DNA of 64,000 bases. It comes from Streptomyces indicus (GTDB lineage Bacteria > Actinomycetota > Actinomycetes > Streptomycetales > Streptomycetaceae). The stretch covers positions 283,813 to 347,812 of the forward strand of contig NZ_FNFF01000003.1 of NCBI RefSeq assembly GCF_900100315.1, read 5' to 3'. The translations under genes were made by a program, and so were the position numbers. Below the pieces are notes generated by a model. It was not told where the DNA came from, ran no database searches, and saw only the letters and a program-made list of their open reading frames with translations. Shown here one piece after another: positions 52,521 to 61,371 of the stretch (the first letter of the stretch is position 1; each line of letters starts with the position of its first letter).

Positions 52521-53474
52521 TCAGCCCTTGGCCACGGCGCGCAGCCGGTCCACGACGTCCGCCCGCAGCTCCGCGGGCTCGAGCACGACCACGTCCGGGC
52601 CGAACTCCACCAGCCAGGCGTCGAGCCCGTGCCCGTACGGGATCTCCAACTCGTCCCAGCCGTCGCCGAGTTCCCGTACGCGATGGGACTTGAGCCGCAG
52701 CGGGTAGCCGGCGTCGGTGCGCAGCTTGATCAACGCGGTCCGGTCGGTGATCTCCCCGGCCCAGCCGGCGACGGTCTCGCGGACGGTGACGACGTCGGGG
52801 ATCTCGGCCGTGAACTTGCCGGCGCGCGAGCGCACCTTGCCGGTGATCCGCGAGAGCCGGAAGACCCGCTCGGCGCCGCGGTCACGGTCCCAGCCGGCCA
52901 GGTACCAGTGGCCGCGCCAGCACTCCAGGGCCCACGGCTCGACATGCCGGGTCTCGGGCCGGGCGGCGGTGGCCTTGCGGTAGTCGAAGACGACGGGCCT
53001 GCGGTCGCGGCAGGCGAGCATGAGTGGTTCGAAGGCGCTTTCATGCACGGGGATACGGGGTTCGAGCGCGCCGTGTGCCTCGTACGGGTCGACGTCCTCG
53101 GGCATGCCGGCCGCGCGCAGCTTCTGCAGGGCGCCGCTGGCCGCGCCGGCGAGCCGGGCCTGCTGCCAGACCTTGGCGGCCAGGCCCAGGGCGGCGGCCT
53201 CCTCGGCGTCGAGGGTCACGGGCGGCAGGCGGTTGGAGTCGCGGCGGGCGAGGTAGCCGACCTCGCCGTCGAGGTTCTCCACGGTCTCGATGACCAGGCC
53301 GAGTTCGCGCAGGTCGTCCTTGTCGCGCTCGAACATCCGGTTGAAGCTGTCGTCCGAGTTGGCTTCGAGGTAGGCCTCGATGGAGCCGCGCAGCTCGCGC
53401 TTGCTCAGCGGCCGCCGGGTCCCGAGCAGACACAGCGCCAGATTCATCAGCCGCTCCGCCTTGGCAATCGCCAT
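52521..53474 (-). CDS. pafB: WYL-domain regulator PafB
   Basis: A 317-residue partner of PafC with the same layout: helix-turn-helix near the start (NLALCLLGTRRPLSKRELRG), WYL domain (about 150-230, HVEPWALECWRGHWYLAGWD) and WCX-type C-terminus. The first codons MAIAKAERLMNLALCLL are the family start; GGAGAGGG lies just upstream of the ATG at 53474. PafB and PafC are thought to sense single-stranded DNA through the WYL domains. The gene lies downstream of the FKBP gene, with a terminator between. Confidence 0.92.
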   Translation of the reverse strand: MAIAKAERLMNLALCLLGTRRPLSKRELRGSIEAYLEANSDDSFNRMFERDKDDLRELGLVIETVENLDGEVGYLARRDSNRLPPVTLDAEEAAALGLAAKVWQQARLAGAASGALQKLRAAGMPEDVDPYEAHGALEPRIPVHESAFEPLMLACRDRRPVVFDYRKATAARPETRHVEPWALECWRGHWYLAGWDRDRGAERVFRLSRITGKVRSRAGKFTAEIPDVVTVRETVAGWAGEITDRTALIKLRTDAGYPLRLKSHRVRELGDGWDELEIPYGHGLDAWLVEFGPDVVVLEPAELRADVVDRLRAVAKG

Positions 53475-53550
53475 CGACGCCCTCTCCACCCCTCCTGGAC
53501 TGCTGCTACGAAGCTCGACCGTACCGCCCCGGGGTGTCGGGGCAAAAGCC

Positions 53551-53580
53551 GAGGGCCCCTGCCCGCAGGCAAGGGCCCTC
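53551..53580 (-). terminator. Terminator after the small FKBP gene
   Basis: GAGGGCCC (53551-53558) pairs with GGGCCCTC (53573-53580), with an inner TGCC/GGCA pair. On the leftward strand it is followed by GGCTTTTGCC. It lies about 100 bases after the FKBP stop and before pafB. Confidence 0.78.
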
Positions 53581-53644
53581 AAATGTTCGAACCGGACCGG
53601 ATCGGATCGCGGGCGGTTCGTGCGGCTTGATCCGGCCTCGTGGA

Positions 53645-53689
53645 GATCGCCGGGTCACACCGCGAACGGATCTCCGGATCAGACCGCGA
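53645..53689 (-). repeat. 24-base-spaced duplication across the FKBP stop
   Basis: 53669-53689 (last codons and stop) and 53645-53665 match at 18 of 21 bases around GATC.CCGG.TCA.ACCGCGA. The copy lies just downstream of the stop. Confidence 0.65.
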
Positions 53690-54050
53690 CGAGGTCGCAG
53701 ACGAAGATCAGCGTCTCGCCGGGGGCGATCGCGCTGCCGGCACCGCGGTCGCCGTAGGCGAGGTGCGCGGGGATGATCAGCTGGCGGCGGCCGCCGACCT
53801 TCATGCCCTGGACGCCCTTGTCCCAGCCCTGGATGACCTGGCCGACACCGAGCTGGAAGCGCAGCGGGGTGCCACGGTTCCAGCTGGAGTCGAACTCCTC
53901 GCCGGTGGAGAAGGCCACGCCCACGTAGTGGACCTGCACCATGTCGCCGGCCTTGGCCTCCGGGCCGTCGCCCTCCCAGATGTCCTTGATCTCAAGGTCC
54001 TTCGGGGGCTCGCCGCCGGGGAAGTCGACCTCGGGCTTGTCGATGCTCAC
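53679..54050 (-). CDS. FKBP-type peptidyl-prolyl isomerase
   Basis: A compact 123-residue FKBP: VHYVGVAFSTGEEFDSSW (about 41-58), VGQVIQGWDKGVQGMKVGGR and LAYGDRGAGSAIAPGETLIF are the family signatures, with the active-site aromatic and acidic residues in place. It has no signal peptide, so it is cytosolic. It catalyses proline cis-trans isomerisation in folding. It lies beside a larger FKBP lipoprotein on the same strand, 58 bases apart, just before pafA in the direction of transcription being reversed; both probably accompany the proteasome locus by ancestry rather than by direct function. Confidence 0.95.
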   Translation of the reverse strand: MSIDKPEVDFPGGEPPKDLEIKDIWEGDGPEAKAGDMVQVHYVGVAFSTGEEFDSSWNRGTPLRFQLGVGQVIQGWDKGVQGMKVGGRRQLIIPAHLAYGDRGAGSAIAPGETLIFVCDLVAV

Positions 54051-54108
54051 GTAATTGCTCCTGCAGTTCTACGAATGGGCAACCGGGACAGTCTTACATC
54101 TCCGGGGC

Positions 54109-55065
54109 TCACATCTTCGCCAGGATGTCCACCGCGAAGACGAGCGTCGACTTGGCGGGGATGGGGCCCTGGGCCTGGTCGCCGTAGCCCTGGTCCGGCG
54201 GCACGACGAGCAGCACGCGGCTGCCGACCTTCTTGCCCTCCAGGCCCTTCGACCAGCCCGGGATCACCTGGTTCAGCGGGAAGGTGACCGGCTGGCCGTT
54301 CTTGTAGCTGGAGTCGAAGGTCTTGCCGTCCTTCCAGAGCTTGCCCACGTACGAGACCGCGACAGTGTCGCTGGCCTTCAGCGCGTCGCCGTCGCCCTCG
54401 ATCACGTAGTTCGAAACGAGCTTCGTGGGCGCGTCCTTGTCGCTCGGGATCGTGACCTCGGGCTCCTTGCCGTCGGTCTCGGTGCCGATCTTCGGCAGGC
54501 TCGCGTCCGTCTGGTCGACGACCTTGCCGCCCTCGATCTTCTTCGGGATGGACGTGGCCTTCACGACGTCCATGACGAAGACGAGGGTGGCGCCGGGCGG
54601 GATGTCGCCCTGGCCCTGGTCGCCGTAGCCGAGCTCCGGCGGGATCGACACCTCGAGGCGGCTGCCCTGCTTCTGGCCCTTGAGGGCCTGCTGCCAGCCC
54701 TCGATCACACCACCGCCGCCGATCGTGACGTCGAAGGGCTGGCCGCGGTCGAAGCTGTTGTCGAACGGCTTGTCGCCGTCCCACAGTTGCCCCAGGTAGT
54801 TCACCTTCGCGCTGTCGCCGTCCTTCAGCGGGTCGCCCTTGCCCTCGCTGATCACCTCGACCTTGAGGTCCTTCGGCGGCTTGCCCTCGCCCTTGGCCAG
54901 GGTGGGCTTCTCGCCGAACTTCGCTCCGGCGGTGATCTCGGGCAGGCCGCCCTTGGCCACGGTGGACGAGGAGGAGTCGGAGTCGGAAGCCTTCTCGTCA
55001 CCGCAGGCCGCCGTGGAGAGCAGCAGCAGCGGTACGAGCACAAGGCCGGGAAGTCGGCGTCGCAC
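54109..55065 (-). CDS. Exported lipoprotein with two FKBP domains
   Basis: A 318-residue lipoprotein: signal LPGLVLVPLLLLSTAAC with the lipid cysteine at about residue 21, an acidic serine linker, and two FKBP domains (about 75-165 and 225-315). The first shows VNYLGQLWDGDKPFDNSFDR and IPPELGYGDQGQGDIPPGATL; the second VSYVGKLWKDGKTFDSSYKN and VPPDQGYGDQAQGPIPAKSTL. It should help fold proteins outside the membrane. GTG at 55065 follows AGAGG. A perfect terminator separates it from pafA. Confidence 0.93.
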   Translation of the reverse strand: MRRRLPGLVLVPLLLLSTAACGDEKASDSDSSSSTVAKGGLPEITAGAKFGEKPTLAKGEGKPPKDLKVEVISEGKGDPLKDGDSAKVNYLGQLWDGDKPFDNSFDRGQPFDVTIGGGGVIEGWQQALKGQKQGSRLEVSIPPELGYGDQGQGDIPPGATLVFVMDVVKATSIPKKIEGGKVVDQTDASLPKIGTETDGKEPEVTIPSDKDAPTKLVSNYVIEGDGDALKASDTVAVSYVGKLWKDGKTFDSSYKNGQPVTFPLNQVIPGWSKGLEGKKVGSRVLLVVPPDQGYGDQAQGPIPAKSTLVFAVDILAKM

Positions 55066-55170
55066 AGTGGTCCTCTGGGGTCGCAGGAGTGGTTCGGTGC
55101 CCGCCACCTTACGGCCAAGCCGCGCGCCGTCCATGTACGGCATGCCTGCGGCGGCATCCTCGTCCGGCAT

Positions 55171-55212
55171 GCCTGCGGGCCCGCACCCGTAGTTCGGTGC
55201 GGGCCCGCAGGC
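55171..55212 (-). terminator. Strong terminator after pafA
   Basis: A perfect 17-base stem, 55171-55187 with 55196-55212, closes an eight-base loop and starts 17 bases after the pafA stop. It ends the pafA transcript before the FKBP genes. Confidence 0.9.
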
Positions 55213-55229
55213 CGGATTGCTCGGGCGCC

Positions 55230-56591
55230 TCACATGCCGGCGATGAGCTTCTCCACCCGGTCGTCCACCGACCGGAAGGGGTCCTTGCACAGCACGGTGC
55301 GCTGCGCCTGGTCGTTGAGCTTCAGGTGCACCCAGTCCACCGTGAAGTCCCGGCGCTGCTCCTGCGCACGGCGGATGAAGTCGCCGCGGAGCCTCGCGCG
55401 GGTGGTCTGCGGGGGCACGGATTTGCCCTCGAAGATCTTCAAGTCGTTGCAGATCCGGGCTGCTTGGCCCTTCTTCTCCAGCAGGTAGTAGAGCCCGCGC
55501 CGACGGTGGATGTCGTGGTAGGCGAGGTCTATCTGCGCGACCCGGGGGTGCGACATGGTCATGTTGTGCTTGGCGCGGTAGCGCTCGATGAGCTTGTACT
55601 TCATGACCCAGTCGATCTCCGTGCCGATCCGGTCGAGATCCTCGGCCTCGATCGCATCGAGGGTGCGGCCCCACAGCTCCAGGACCTGGGCGACCGTGCC
55701 GGTGCGGATGCCGCGCCGGTCGACGAAGTCCACGGCCTTCTCGTAGTACTCGCGCTGCACTTCGAGCGCCGAGGCCTCGCGCCCGGAGGCGAGGCGCACC
55801 TTGCGCCGGCCCGTGATGTCGTGGCTGACCTCGCGGATGGCCCGGATCGGGTTCTCCAGGGTCAGATCCCGCATCACCGTGCCCGCCTCGATCATGCGAA
55901 GGACCAGGTCGGTGGCGCCGACCTTGAGCAGCATGGTCGTCTCGGACATGTTGGAGTCGCCGACGATCACGTGCAGACGGCGGTAGCGCTCCGCGTCCGC
56001 GTGCGGTTCGTCGCGCGTGTTGATGATCGGCCGGGAGCGCGTCGTCGCCGACGAGACGCCCTCCCAGATGTGCTCGGCGCGCTGGCTCACGCAGTACACG
56101 GCGCCGCGCGGGGTCTGCAGCACCTTGCCGGCCCCGCACAGGAGCTGACGGGTCACCAGGAACGGGATCAGGATGTCCGCGAGCCTGGAGAACTCGCCGT
56201 GCCGCGCCACCAGGTAGTTCTCGTGGCAGCCGTACGAGTTTCCCGCCGAGTCGGTGTTGTTCTTGAACAGGTAGACGTCGCCCGCGATCCCTTCCTCGTG
56301 CAGGCGTCGTTCGGCGTCGACGAGGAGGCCCTCGAGAATGCGCTCGCCCGCTTTGTCGTGGGTGACCAGCTCGGTCACGTTGTCACATTCGGGAGTGGCG
56401 TACTCCGGATGTGATCCGACATCGAGATAGAGGCGGGCGCCGTTGCGCAGAAAGACATTGCTGCTGCGGCCCCATGACACGACACGGCGGAAGAGGTACC
56501 GCGCCACTTCGTCAGGCGACAGACGGCGCTGTCCCCTGAACGTGCATGTGACGCCGTACTCGTTCTCCAGCCCGAAAATTCGGCGGTCCAT
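55230..56591 (-). CDS. pafA: Pup--protein ligase
   Basis: A 453-residue glutamine-synthetase-like ligase that joins the C-terminal glutamate of Pup to a lysine of target proteins with ATP. It starts [16 protein letters not shown], the known PafA N-terminus; RRIF-GLE carries the metal and ATP-binding glutamates, and later parts include [28 protein letters not shown] and [19 protein letters not shown]. Length and motifs are those of intact PafA. Its start is 10 bases after the MFS gene stop, with a weak ribosome site, so it may depend on upstream translation. It is the ligase of the locus; pup, dop and arc are 4-8 kb away. Confidence 0.98.
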   Translation of the reverse strand: MDRRIFGLENEYGVTCTFRGQRRLSPDEVARYLFRRVVSWGRSSNVFLRNGARLYLDVGSHPEYATPECDNVTELVTHDKAGERILEGLLVDAERRLHEEGIAGDVYLFKNNTDSAGNSYGCHENYLVARHGEFSRLADILIPFLVTRQLLCGAGKVLQTPRGAVYCVSQRAEHIWEGVSSATTRSRPIINTRDEPHADAERYRRLHVIVGDSNMSETTMLLKVGATDLVLRMIEAGTVMRDLTLENPIRAIREVSHDITGRRKVRLASGREASALEVQREYYEKAVDFVDRRGIRTGTVAQVLELWGRTLDAIEAEDLDRIGTEIDWVMKYKLIERYRAKHNMTMSHPRVAQIDLAYHDIHRRRGLYYLLEKKGQAARICNDLKIFEGKSVPPQTTRARLRGDFIRRAQEQRRDFTVDWVHLKLNDQAQRTVLCKDPFRSVDDRVEKLIAGM

Positions 56592-56600
56592 GACTGAACA

Positions 56601-57860
56601 TTACGCCTGATGCTCCGTGCTGAAACCGGGTTCGACGGACCCTTTTCGATCACTTTCCGACGAGCCGGTGATACTCCTGGTACGTCCGGGAGCGGCGAGC
56701 ACCTTCACCGTCGCGAGCAGCACGGCGAGGGCCGCGAATCCGCCGAGACCCGCGACCGCGAATCCCCAGGCCGTCGAACCGCCCTCGATCGCCGGTCCCG
56801 CCACGGCAGTTCCGACCGCGGCGCCTACGCCGAAGGTGGTCACCAGCCACGAGAACGCCTCGGTGACGGTGCCACGCGGCGCGTGCCGGTCGACCACGAT
56901 GAACGCGCAGGCGAGTGACGGGGCGAGGAACACGCCCGAGACGGCGGCGAGTACGCACATCGGCACGACAGACGGCGTGAACGCCAGCGGTACGTAGCCC
57001 AGCGCGAGCAGGCCGACGAGGATCCGCAGCCGTCGCTCCGGCGCGCCGGTCCACTGACGCGCGCCGTACACGGCGCCACCCAGGAGCGCGCCGAGTCCGA
57101 GTGCGGCCATCAGCCAGCCGTACACGGACTCCTGCCCGTGGTCGTCGGCGTACGCCACGCCGGCCACGGTGATGGAGCCGAGCGCGAGTCCGACGAAGAA
57201 GAACGAGCCGAGCAGCGCGAGCAGTCCGGGCGAGCGCAGCGCGCCCAGCCAGTGCGCCTCACGCGGCGCCGAACGCCACGCACGCGAAGGCTCGGAGACC
57301 ACCACGGACAGGGCCCCGGCGACCCCGATCACGTTGATGACGAGCAGCGCACCGGCCGCCGACCACAGCGACACGATCAGCGTGACCAGCAACGGGCCGA
57401 CGGTGAACATGATTTCCTGCGCGACCGCGTCCATGGCGTACGCGGCGTGCACGCGGTCCTCGCGCTTGAGCACCCCGGGCCACAGGGCGCGCAGCCCGCC
57501 TTCGAGCGGCGGCGTGAACAGACCGGCGACCGCGACGGCCGCGTACGCGAGCGGCAGCGAGCCGATGCCCACGGCCGCGAAGGCCGCCATGCCGAGCGCC
57601 GAGACGAGCGCGGCGGGCAGCATCACGCGCGGCTGACCCTTGAGGTCCACGGCACGTCCGAGCAGCGGCTGGCCCACGGCCGTGGCCAGGCCGTACACCG
57701 CGGCGAGCGCGCCGGCCAGCGTGTAGCTGCCACCCTCGGCGCGCGTGAACAGCACGATCGCGATGTGCCCGGTGGCGCTCGGCAGCCGCCCCACGAGGGT
57801 GCCGGTGAGCAGCCGCGCCGCATGCCGAGTCCGCAGCAGCTCCGCGTATCCCGCGGCCAT
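56601..57860 (-). CDS. MFS transporter
   Basis: A 419-residue transporter with twelve predicted membrane helices and the A-motif-like loop GRAVDLKGQPR (about residues 68-78). It belongs to the major facilitator superfamily, drug or metabolite exporter side. Substrate unknown. GAGGAG precedes the ATG. A LacI gene reads away from it across a 143-base gap with palindromes, so LacI probably controls it. It separates pafA from the rest of the proteasome genes. Confidence 0.92.
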   Translation of the reverse strand: MAAGYAELLRTRHAARLLTGTLVGRLPSATGHIAIVLFTRAEGGSYTLAGALAAVYGLATAVGQPLLGRAVDLKGQPRVMLPAALVSALGMAAFAAVGIGSLPLAYAAVAVAGLFTPPLEGGLRALWPGVLKREDRVHAAYAMDAVAQEIMFTVGPLLVTLIVSLWSAAGALLVINVIGVAGALSVVVSEPSRAWRSAPREAHWLGALRSPGLLALLGSFFFVGLALGSITVAGVAYADDHGQESVYGWLMAALGLGALLGGAVYGARQWTGAPERRLRILVGLLALGYVPLAFTPSVVPMCVLAAVSGVFLAPSLACAFIVVDRHAPRGTVTEAFSWLVTTFGVGAAVGTAVAGPAIEGGSTAWGFAVAGLGGFAALAVLLATVKVLAAPGRTRSITGSSESDRKGSVEPGFSTEHQA

Positions 57861-57891
57861 GGGCGGGCTCCTCTCGCTCGCTCCAGTGAAG

Positions 57892-57921
57892 TTTTACGTA
57901 TAACGTCGCTGCTCATACGTA
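57892..57921. promoter_or_regulatory. Candidate LacI operators, MFS/LacI gap
   Basis: TTTTACGTATAA (57892-57903) is a near-perfect dyad around ACGT, and TACGTA recurs at 57916-57921. They lie between the divergent MFS and LacI genes and are the AT-rich core of the gap. Confidence 0.55.
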
Positions 57922-58003
57922 CCATGAGCCCAGCCCACCGGTCCAGCCCGCAGCCCAGCCAAGAGGCGGCACGGACCCCGACGAACCAAAGCGAGGAGCC
58001 GCC

Positions 58004-59005
58004 GTGGCCCGGCCCACGAGCAAGGACGTGGCCCGCAGCGCCGGGGTCTCCCAGGCCGCCGTCTCCCTCGTCCTCGGCGACAAATGGCGCGGCCGCGTCT
58101 CCGAGACCACCGCCGAACGCGTCCGCGCCGCCGCCCGCGACCTCGGCTACCGCCCCAACCTCGCCGCCCGCAACCTCCGCCTCGGCTCCACGCGCACGGC
58201 GCTCCTCGTCGTCCCGGCCCTCACCAACGACTTCTTCGCCCGCGTCTACACCGGCGCCGCCCGCATCGCCGCCGCCCACGACTTCGGCGTGGTCCTCTAC
58301 CCCTCCCCCGACGGCATCGGCCCCGCCAAGGACCCCTTCGCCTCCGCCCGTTCAGCCCTTGACGGCGTCATCGCCTCGTCCATGGCCGCCGGCGCGCTCA
58401 CCGACATCCGCGGCGCCGACCTGCCGCTCGTCATGCTCGACAGCGACCCGGCCGACACCACGGCCGCCGCGCACGTCAACGTCGACCTCGCCGACGGCAT
58501 GCGCCGGATGACCGCACATCTCCTCGGCCTCGGCCACCGCCGCTTCCTGCACCTGGCCGCCGCCGTCGACTCCTGGACCTTCTCCGTACGGGCCGAGGCC
58601 ATCGCCCGCACCCTGAGCGAGGCACCCGACGCCACCCTGCGCACCGCACACGCCCCCCTGTCCGTGCACGGCGCACGGGCCGCCGCCGAAGCCGCCCTCA
58701 CCACCCCCGGCCCCCGCCCCACCGCCGTCATCTGCGACGACGACATCATCGCCGCCGGCGCCTGCAAGGCCGTACGCCGCCAAGGGCTCCGCATCCCGCA
58801 CGACATCTCCGTAGCCGGCTTCGACGACCTCGCCCTGTCCACCGCCGTCGACCCGGAACTCACCACGATCCGGCTCCCCGCCGAACTGGTCGGCGAACGT
58901 GGCATGCAGGCCCTCCTGCACGTCCTCGAAGGCAAGGAACCCCAGAACGACGCACTCCCCGTCGAACTGGTCGTCCGCGACTCCACCGCGCCACCGGCCT
59001 CCTGA
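58004..59005 (+). CDS. LacI-family transcriptional regulator
   Basis: A 333-residue regulator: LacI helix-turn-helix at residues 5-50 (TSKDVARSAGVSQAAVSLVL) and a periplasmic-binding-like effector domain (RTALLVVPALTNDFFARVYT, VICDDDIIAAGACKAV, FDDLALSTAVDPELTTIR). It probably represses the divergent MFS gene and itself; the sugar or other inducer is unknown. The GTG at 58004 is the usual start (MARPTSKDVA). Confidence 0.94.
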   Translation: MARPTSKDVARSAGVSQAAVSLVLGDKWRGRVSETTAERVRAAARDLGYRPNLAARNLRLGSTRTALLVVPALTNDFFARVYTGAARIAAAHDFGVVLYPSPDGIGPAKDPFASARSALDGVIASSMAAGALTDIRGADLPLVMLDSDPADTTAAAHVNVDLADGMRRMTAHLLGLGHRRFLHLAAAVDSWTFSVRAEAIARTLSEAPDATLRTAHAPLSVHGARAAAEAALTTPGPRPTAVICDDDIIAAGACKAVRRQGLRIPHDISVAGFDDLALSTAVDPELTTIRLPAELVGERGMQALLHVLEGKEPQNDALPVELVVRDSTAPPAS

Positions 59006-59026
59006 GCGCGCCCGCCCGGCAAAGAA

Positions 59027-59061
59027 GCGCCCCCGCCACCGGAACCCGGTGACGGGGGCGC
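59027..59061. terminator. Bidirectional terminator between LacI gene and prcA
   Basis: GCGCCCCCG (59027-59035) pairs with CGGGGGCGC (59053-59061), and CACCGG pairs with CCGGTG inside across one mismatch. It can end both the rightward LacI and the leftward proteasome transcripts. Confidence 0.85.
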
Positions 59062-59082
59062 ACTCCGTATGGAACGACGAGC

Positions 59083-59838
59083 TCAGGACTCGCCTTCCTC
59101 CTCGTCCGAAGGAGCGTCGGTCGGCGTGGCCGCCGCACCGTCCGCCTCGAGCAGTCGCTTCAACTGCCGCCCGACAATGCGCTTGAACTTCCGCTGCTGC
59201 GGCCGCGTACGGTCAAGGACCGCCACCTCCAGGCGCTCCGCGGGGATCTCCCGCTCGCTCCCGTTGGCCTCACGCGACAACGCCTGCACCGCCAGCTTCA
59301 GCGCCTCCGCCAGCGACATCCCGTCCTGGTGCCGCTGATCCAGGAACGTGCTGATCTGCTCCGCATTGCCGCCCACCGCGACCGAGCCGTGCTCGTCCAC
59401 GATCGAACCGTCATGCGGCAGCCGGTAGATCTGGTCACCCTCGGGCTCATGGCCCACCTCGGCGACGACCAGCTCCACCTCGTACGGCTTCTCCGCGGCG
59501 CTCGAGAAAATCGTGCCCAGCGTCTGGGCATACACATTCGCGAGCCCGCGCGCCGTCACATCATCACGGTCATAGGTGTATCCGCGCAGATCCGCATAAC
59601 GGACGCCGCCGATACGCAAGTTCTCGTATTCGTTGTACTTACCGGCCGCGGCAAAACCGATCCGGTCATAGATCTCGCTGAACTTGTGCAGCGCGCGGGA
59701 CGGATTCTCTCCGACGAACACAATCCCGTCGGCGTACTGCATCACCACAAGGCTGCGTCCACGAGCGATGCCCTTACGGGCGTACTCCGCCCGGTCGGCC
59801 ATGGCCTGCTGAGGTGAGACATAGAACGGCGTCGACAC
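59083..59838 (-). CDS. prcA: 20S proteasome alpha subunit
   Basis: A 251-residue alpha subunit, which forms the outer rings and the gate of the 20S core. The N-terminal [27 protein letters not shown] contains the gating helix region (quoted in part: [19 protein letters not shown]), and [40 protein letters not shown] and [10 protein letters not shown] follow the family. The C-terminal tail is acidic. GTG start at 59838 with AAAGGGA upstream. It is 53 bases after prcB on the same strand. Confidence 0.98.
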   Translation of the reverse strand: MSTPFYVSPQQAMADRAEYARKGIARGRSLVVMQYADGIVFVGENPSRALHKFSEIYDRIGFAAAGKYNEYENLRIGGVRYADLRGYTYDRDDVTARGLANVYAQTLGTIFSSAAEKPYEVELVVAEVGHEPEGDQIYRLPHDGSIVDEHGSVAVGGNAEQISTFLDQRHQDGMSLAEALKLAVQALSREANGSEREIPAERLEVAVLDRTRPQQRKFKRIVGRQLKRLLEADGAAATPTDAPSDEEEGES

Positions 59839-59891
59839 CGGCTATCCGTCCCTTTCTGTCAGTGACAAGTGCATTCCGGTCCACCCGATCT

Positions 59892-60737
59892 CTACAGCAG
59901 CGCGGCCCGCGGGCCGTCGGGCTGCTCCAGGCGGCGCTCCACCACGGAGCGGGCGATCGCCGAGGACTCCTCCTCGGAGAGCCTCCGGAAACCCTCATCG
60001 GTGATCACCGTGACGATCGGGAAGATCCGGCGGGCCACATCCGGACCACCCGTCGCCGAGTCGTCGTCCGCGGCGTCGTACAGCGCCTGGACGACCAGCG
60101 TCGTGGCCTCCTGCTCGCTCAACTGCTCGTGGAACAGCTTCTTCAGCGCGCCCCGGGCGAAGATCGAACCCGAGCCCGTGGCCGCGAAGCCCTGCTCCTC
60201 GGTCCGGCCACCGGTCACGTCGTACGAGAAGATCCGGCCACGCTCGCGGTCCAGGTCGAAGCCCGCGAACAGCGGCACGACGGCGAGGCCCTGCATCGCC
60301 ATGCCGAGGTTCGAACGGATCATCGTGGACAGCCGGTTGGCCTTGCCCTCCAGGGAGAGCTGCGCGCCCTCGACCTTCTCGAAGTGCTCCAGCTCCAGCT
60401 GGAACAGCTTCACCATCTCCACGGCGAGACCCGCGGTGCCGGCGATACCGACGGCCGAGTACTCGTCCGCCGGGAACACCTTCTCCATGTCGCGCGACGC
60501 GATCATGTTGCCCATCGTGGCCCGCCGGTCACCGGCGAGCACCACGCCGCCGGGGAACGTGACCGCCACGATCGTCGTCCCGTGCGGCGCCTCGAACGCG
60601 CCCTGCACCGGCGGCAGATTGCGGTTGCCGGGCAGCATCTCGGGCGAGTGCTCCCCCAGGAAGTCCATGAAGGACGAGGACCCGGGCGTCAGGAAGGCAG
60701 CTGGTAGACGCCCGGTGCTACGAGGATTGGCTTCCAC
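59892..60737 (-). CDS. prcB: 20S proteasome beta subunit
   Basis: A 281-residue precursor. A 53-residue propeptide is removed so that Thr54 (in [11 protein letters not shown]) becomes the catalytic nucleophile; the companion Asp and Lys are in [16 protein letters not shown]. It forms the inner rings that cut proteins. GTG start ([15 protein letters not shown]), with the first 49 bases overlapping the reduced endonuclease-like gene in a different frame. Length and motifs are those of Streptomyces PrcB. Confidence 0.98.
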   Translation of the reverse strand: MEANPRSTGRLPAAFLTPGSSSFMDFLGEHSPEMLPGNRNLPPVQGAFEAPHGTTIVAVTFPGGVVLAGDRRATMGNMIASRDMEKVFPADEYSAVGIAGTAGLAVEMVKLFQLELEHFEKVEGAQLSLEGKANRLSTMIRSNLGMAMQGLAVVPLFAGFDLDRERGRIFSYDVTGGRTEEQGFAATGSGSIFARGALKKLFHEQLSEQEATTLVVQALYDAADDDSATGGPDVARRIFPIVTVITDEGFRRLSEEESSAIARSVVERRLEQPDGPRAALL

Positions 60738-60937
60738 GAGTTTCCTCCCAGATATGCGATGGCCCGACTCGATGCGTCGGGATCATCCCCCAACTTGCCG
60801 ATGGCCGAATTGCAGTTGAAGCAGAGTACGCCTCGGACCCTACCCGCCTCAGGGCGATGATCCACATGCGCGGCGGGTCGCTTCCGAACCGGCCAGAGAT
60901 CCCTGCGCGGAAGATCCTCCGGGTGTGAAGCAGGCAC
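60689..60937 (-). CDS. Reduced endonuclease VII-like protein
   Basis: A small protein of about 82 residues whose second half is the end of a recombination-endonuclease-VII (HNH/zinc) domain: [20 protein letters not shown] then [16 protein letters not shown]. In the family a first CxxC pair lies before the DH region and an H-x-T-G follows the DH; here the first pair is missing and the second His is replaced (DHRPEAG), so the nuclease looks inactive or truncated. GTG at 60937 after GAGAGG is the best start. It overlaps prcB by 49 bases and lies 88 bases after pup. Similar short genes may occur here in other Streptomyces. Confidence 0.65.
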   Translation of the reverse strand: MPASHPEDLPRRDLWPVRKRPAAHVDHRPEAGRVRGVLCFNCNSAIGKLGDDPDASSRAIAYLGGNSWKPILVAPGVYQLPS

Positions 60938-61025
60938 GCGGACGAGCCTCTCGTGCCGCGCGCCTGCTCCTCGCCGTGGGTCCACCAGTAAGCCCGAGGG
61001 GCCTTCGATTCGAAGACCCTGGGGT

Positions 61026-61244
61026 CTACTGGCCTCCCTTTTGCACGAAGGACCGCACGAAGTCCTCGGCGTTCTCCTCGAGCACATCGTCGATTTCGTC
61101 GAGAACCGAGTCGACATCCTCGCTCAGCTTCTCCTGGCGCTCCGCCAGGTCCTCGGAGCCCTGTGCGTCCTGGACCTGCTCTTCGGTCTCCTCCGTGGAA
61201 CGCGTGGCCTTCTGCTGTCCGCCGCCGGTGTCCTTGGTCGCCAT
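61026..61244 (-). CDS. pup: Prokaryotic ubiquitin-like protein Pup
   Basis: A 72-residue disordered protein ending in FVQKGGQ. The C-terminal Gln is converted to Glu by Dop before attachment by PafA, so the encoded GGQ fits. The acidic helical region (EDLAERQEKLSEDVDSVLDE) binds Arc. The ATG at 61244 (MATKDTGGGQQ) is preceded by GGGGTG six bases away; a GTG nine bases earlier is possible. It stands between dop and prcB in the operon. Confidence 0.97.
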   Translation of the reverse strand: MATKDTGGGQQKATRSTEETEEQVQDAQGSEDLAERQEKLSEDVDSVLDEIDDVLEENAEDFVRSFVQKGGQ

Positions 61245-61371
61245 GTCCCTCACCCCGCTCGGTGTCGACGTTCGCCGTTCTTGATCAGACCCTACGTCGT
61301 GGGTCCGACATCGGCCCCGCAGTTACATCAACGTGCGGGACCTACCCCAGTGATTCCCACCGGACGCGTGT

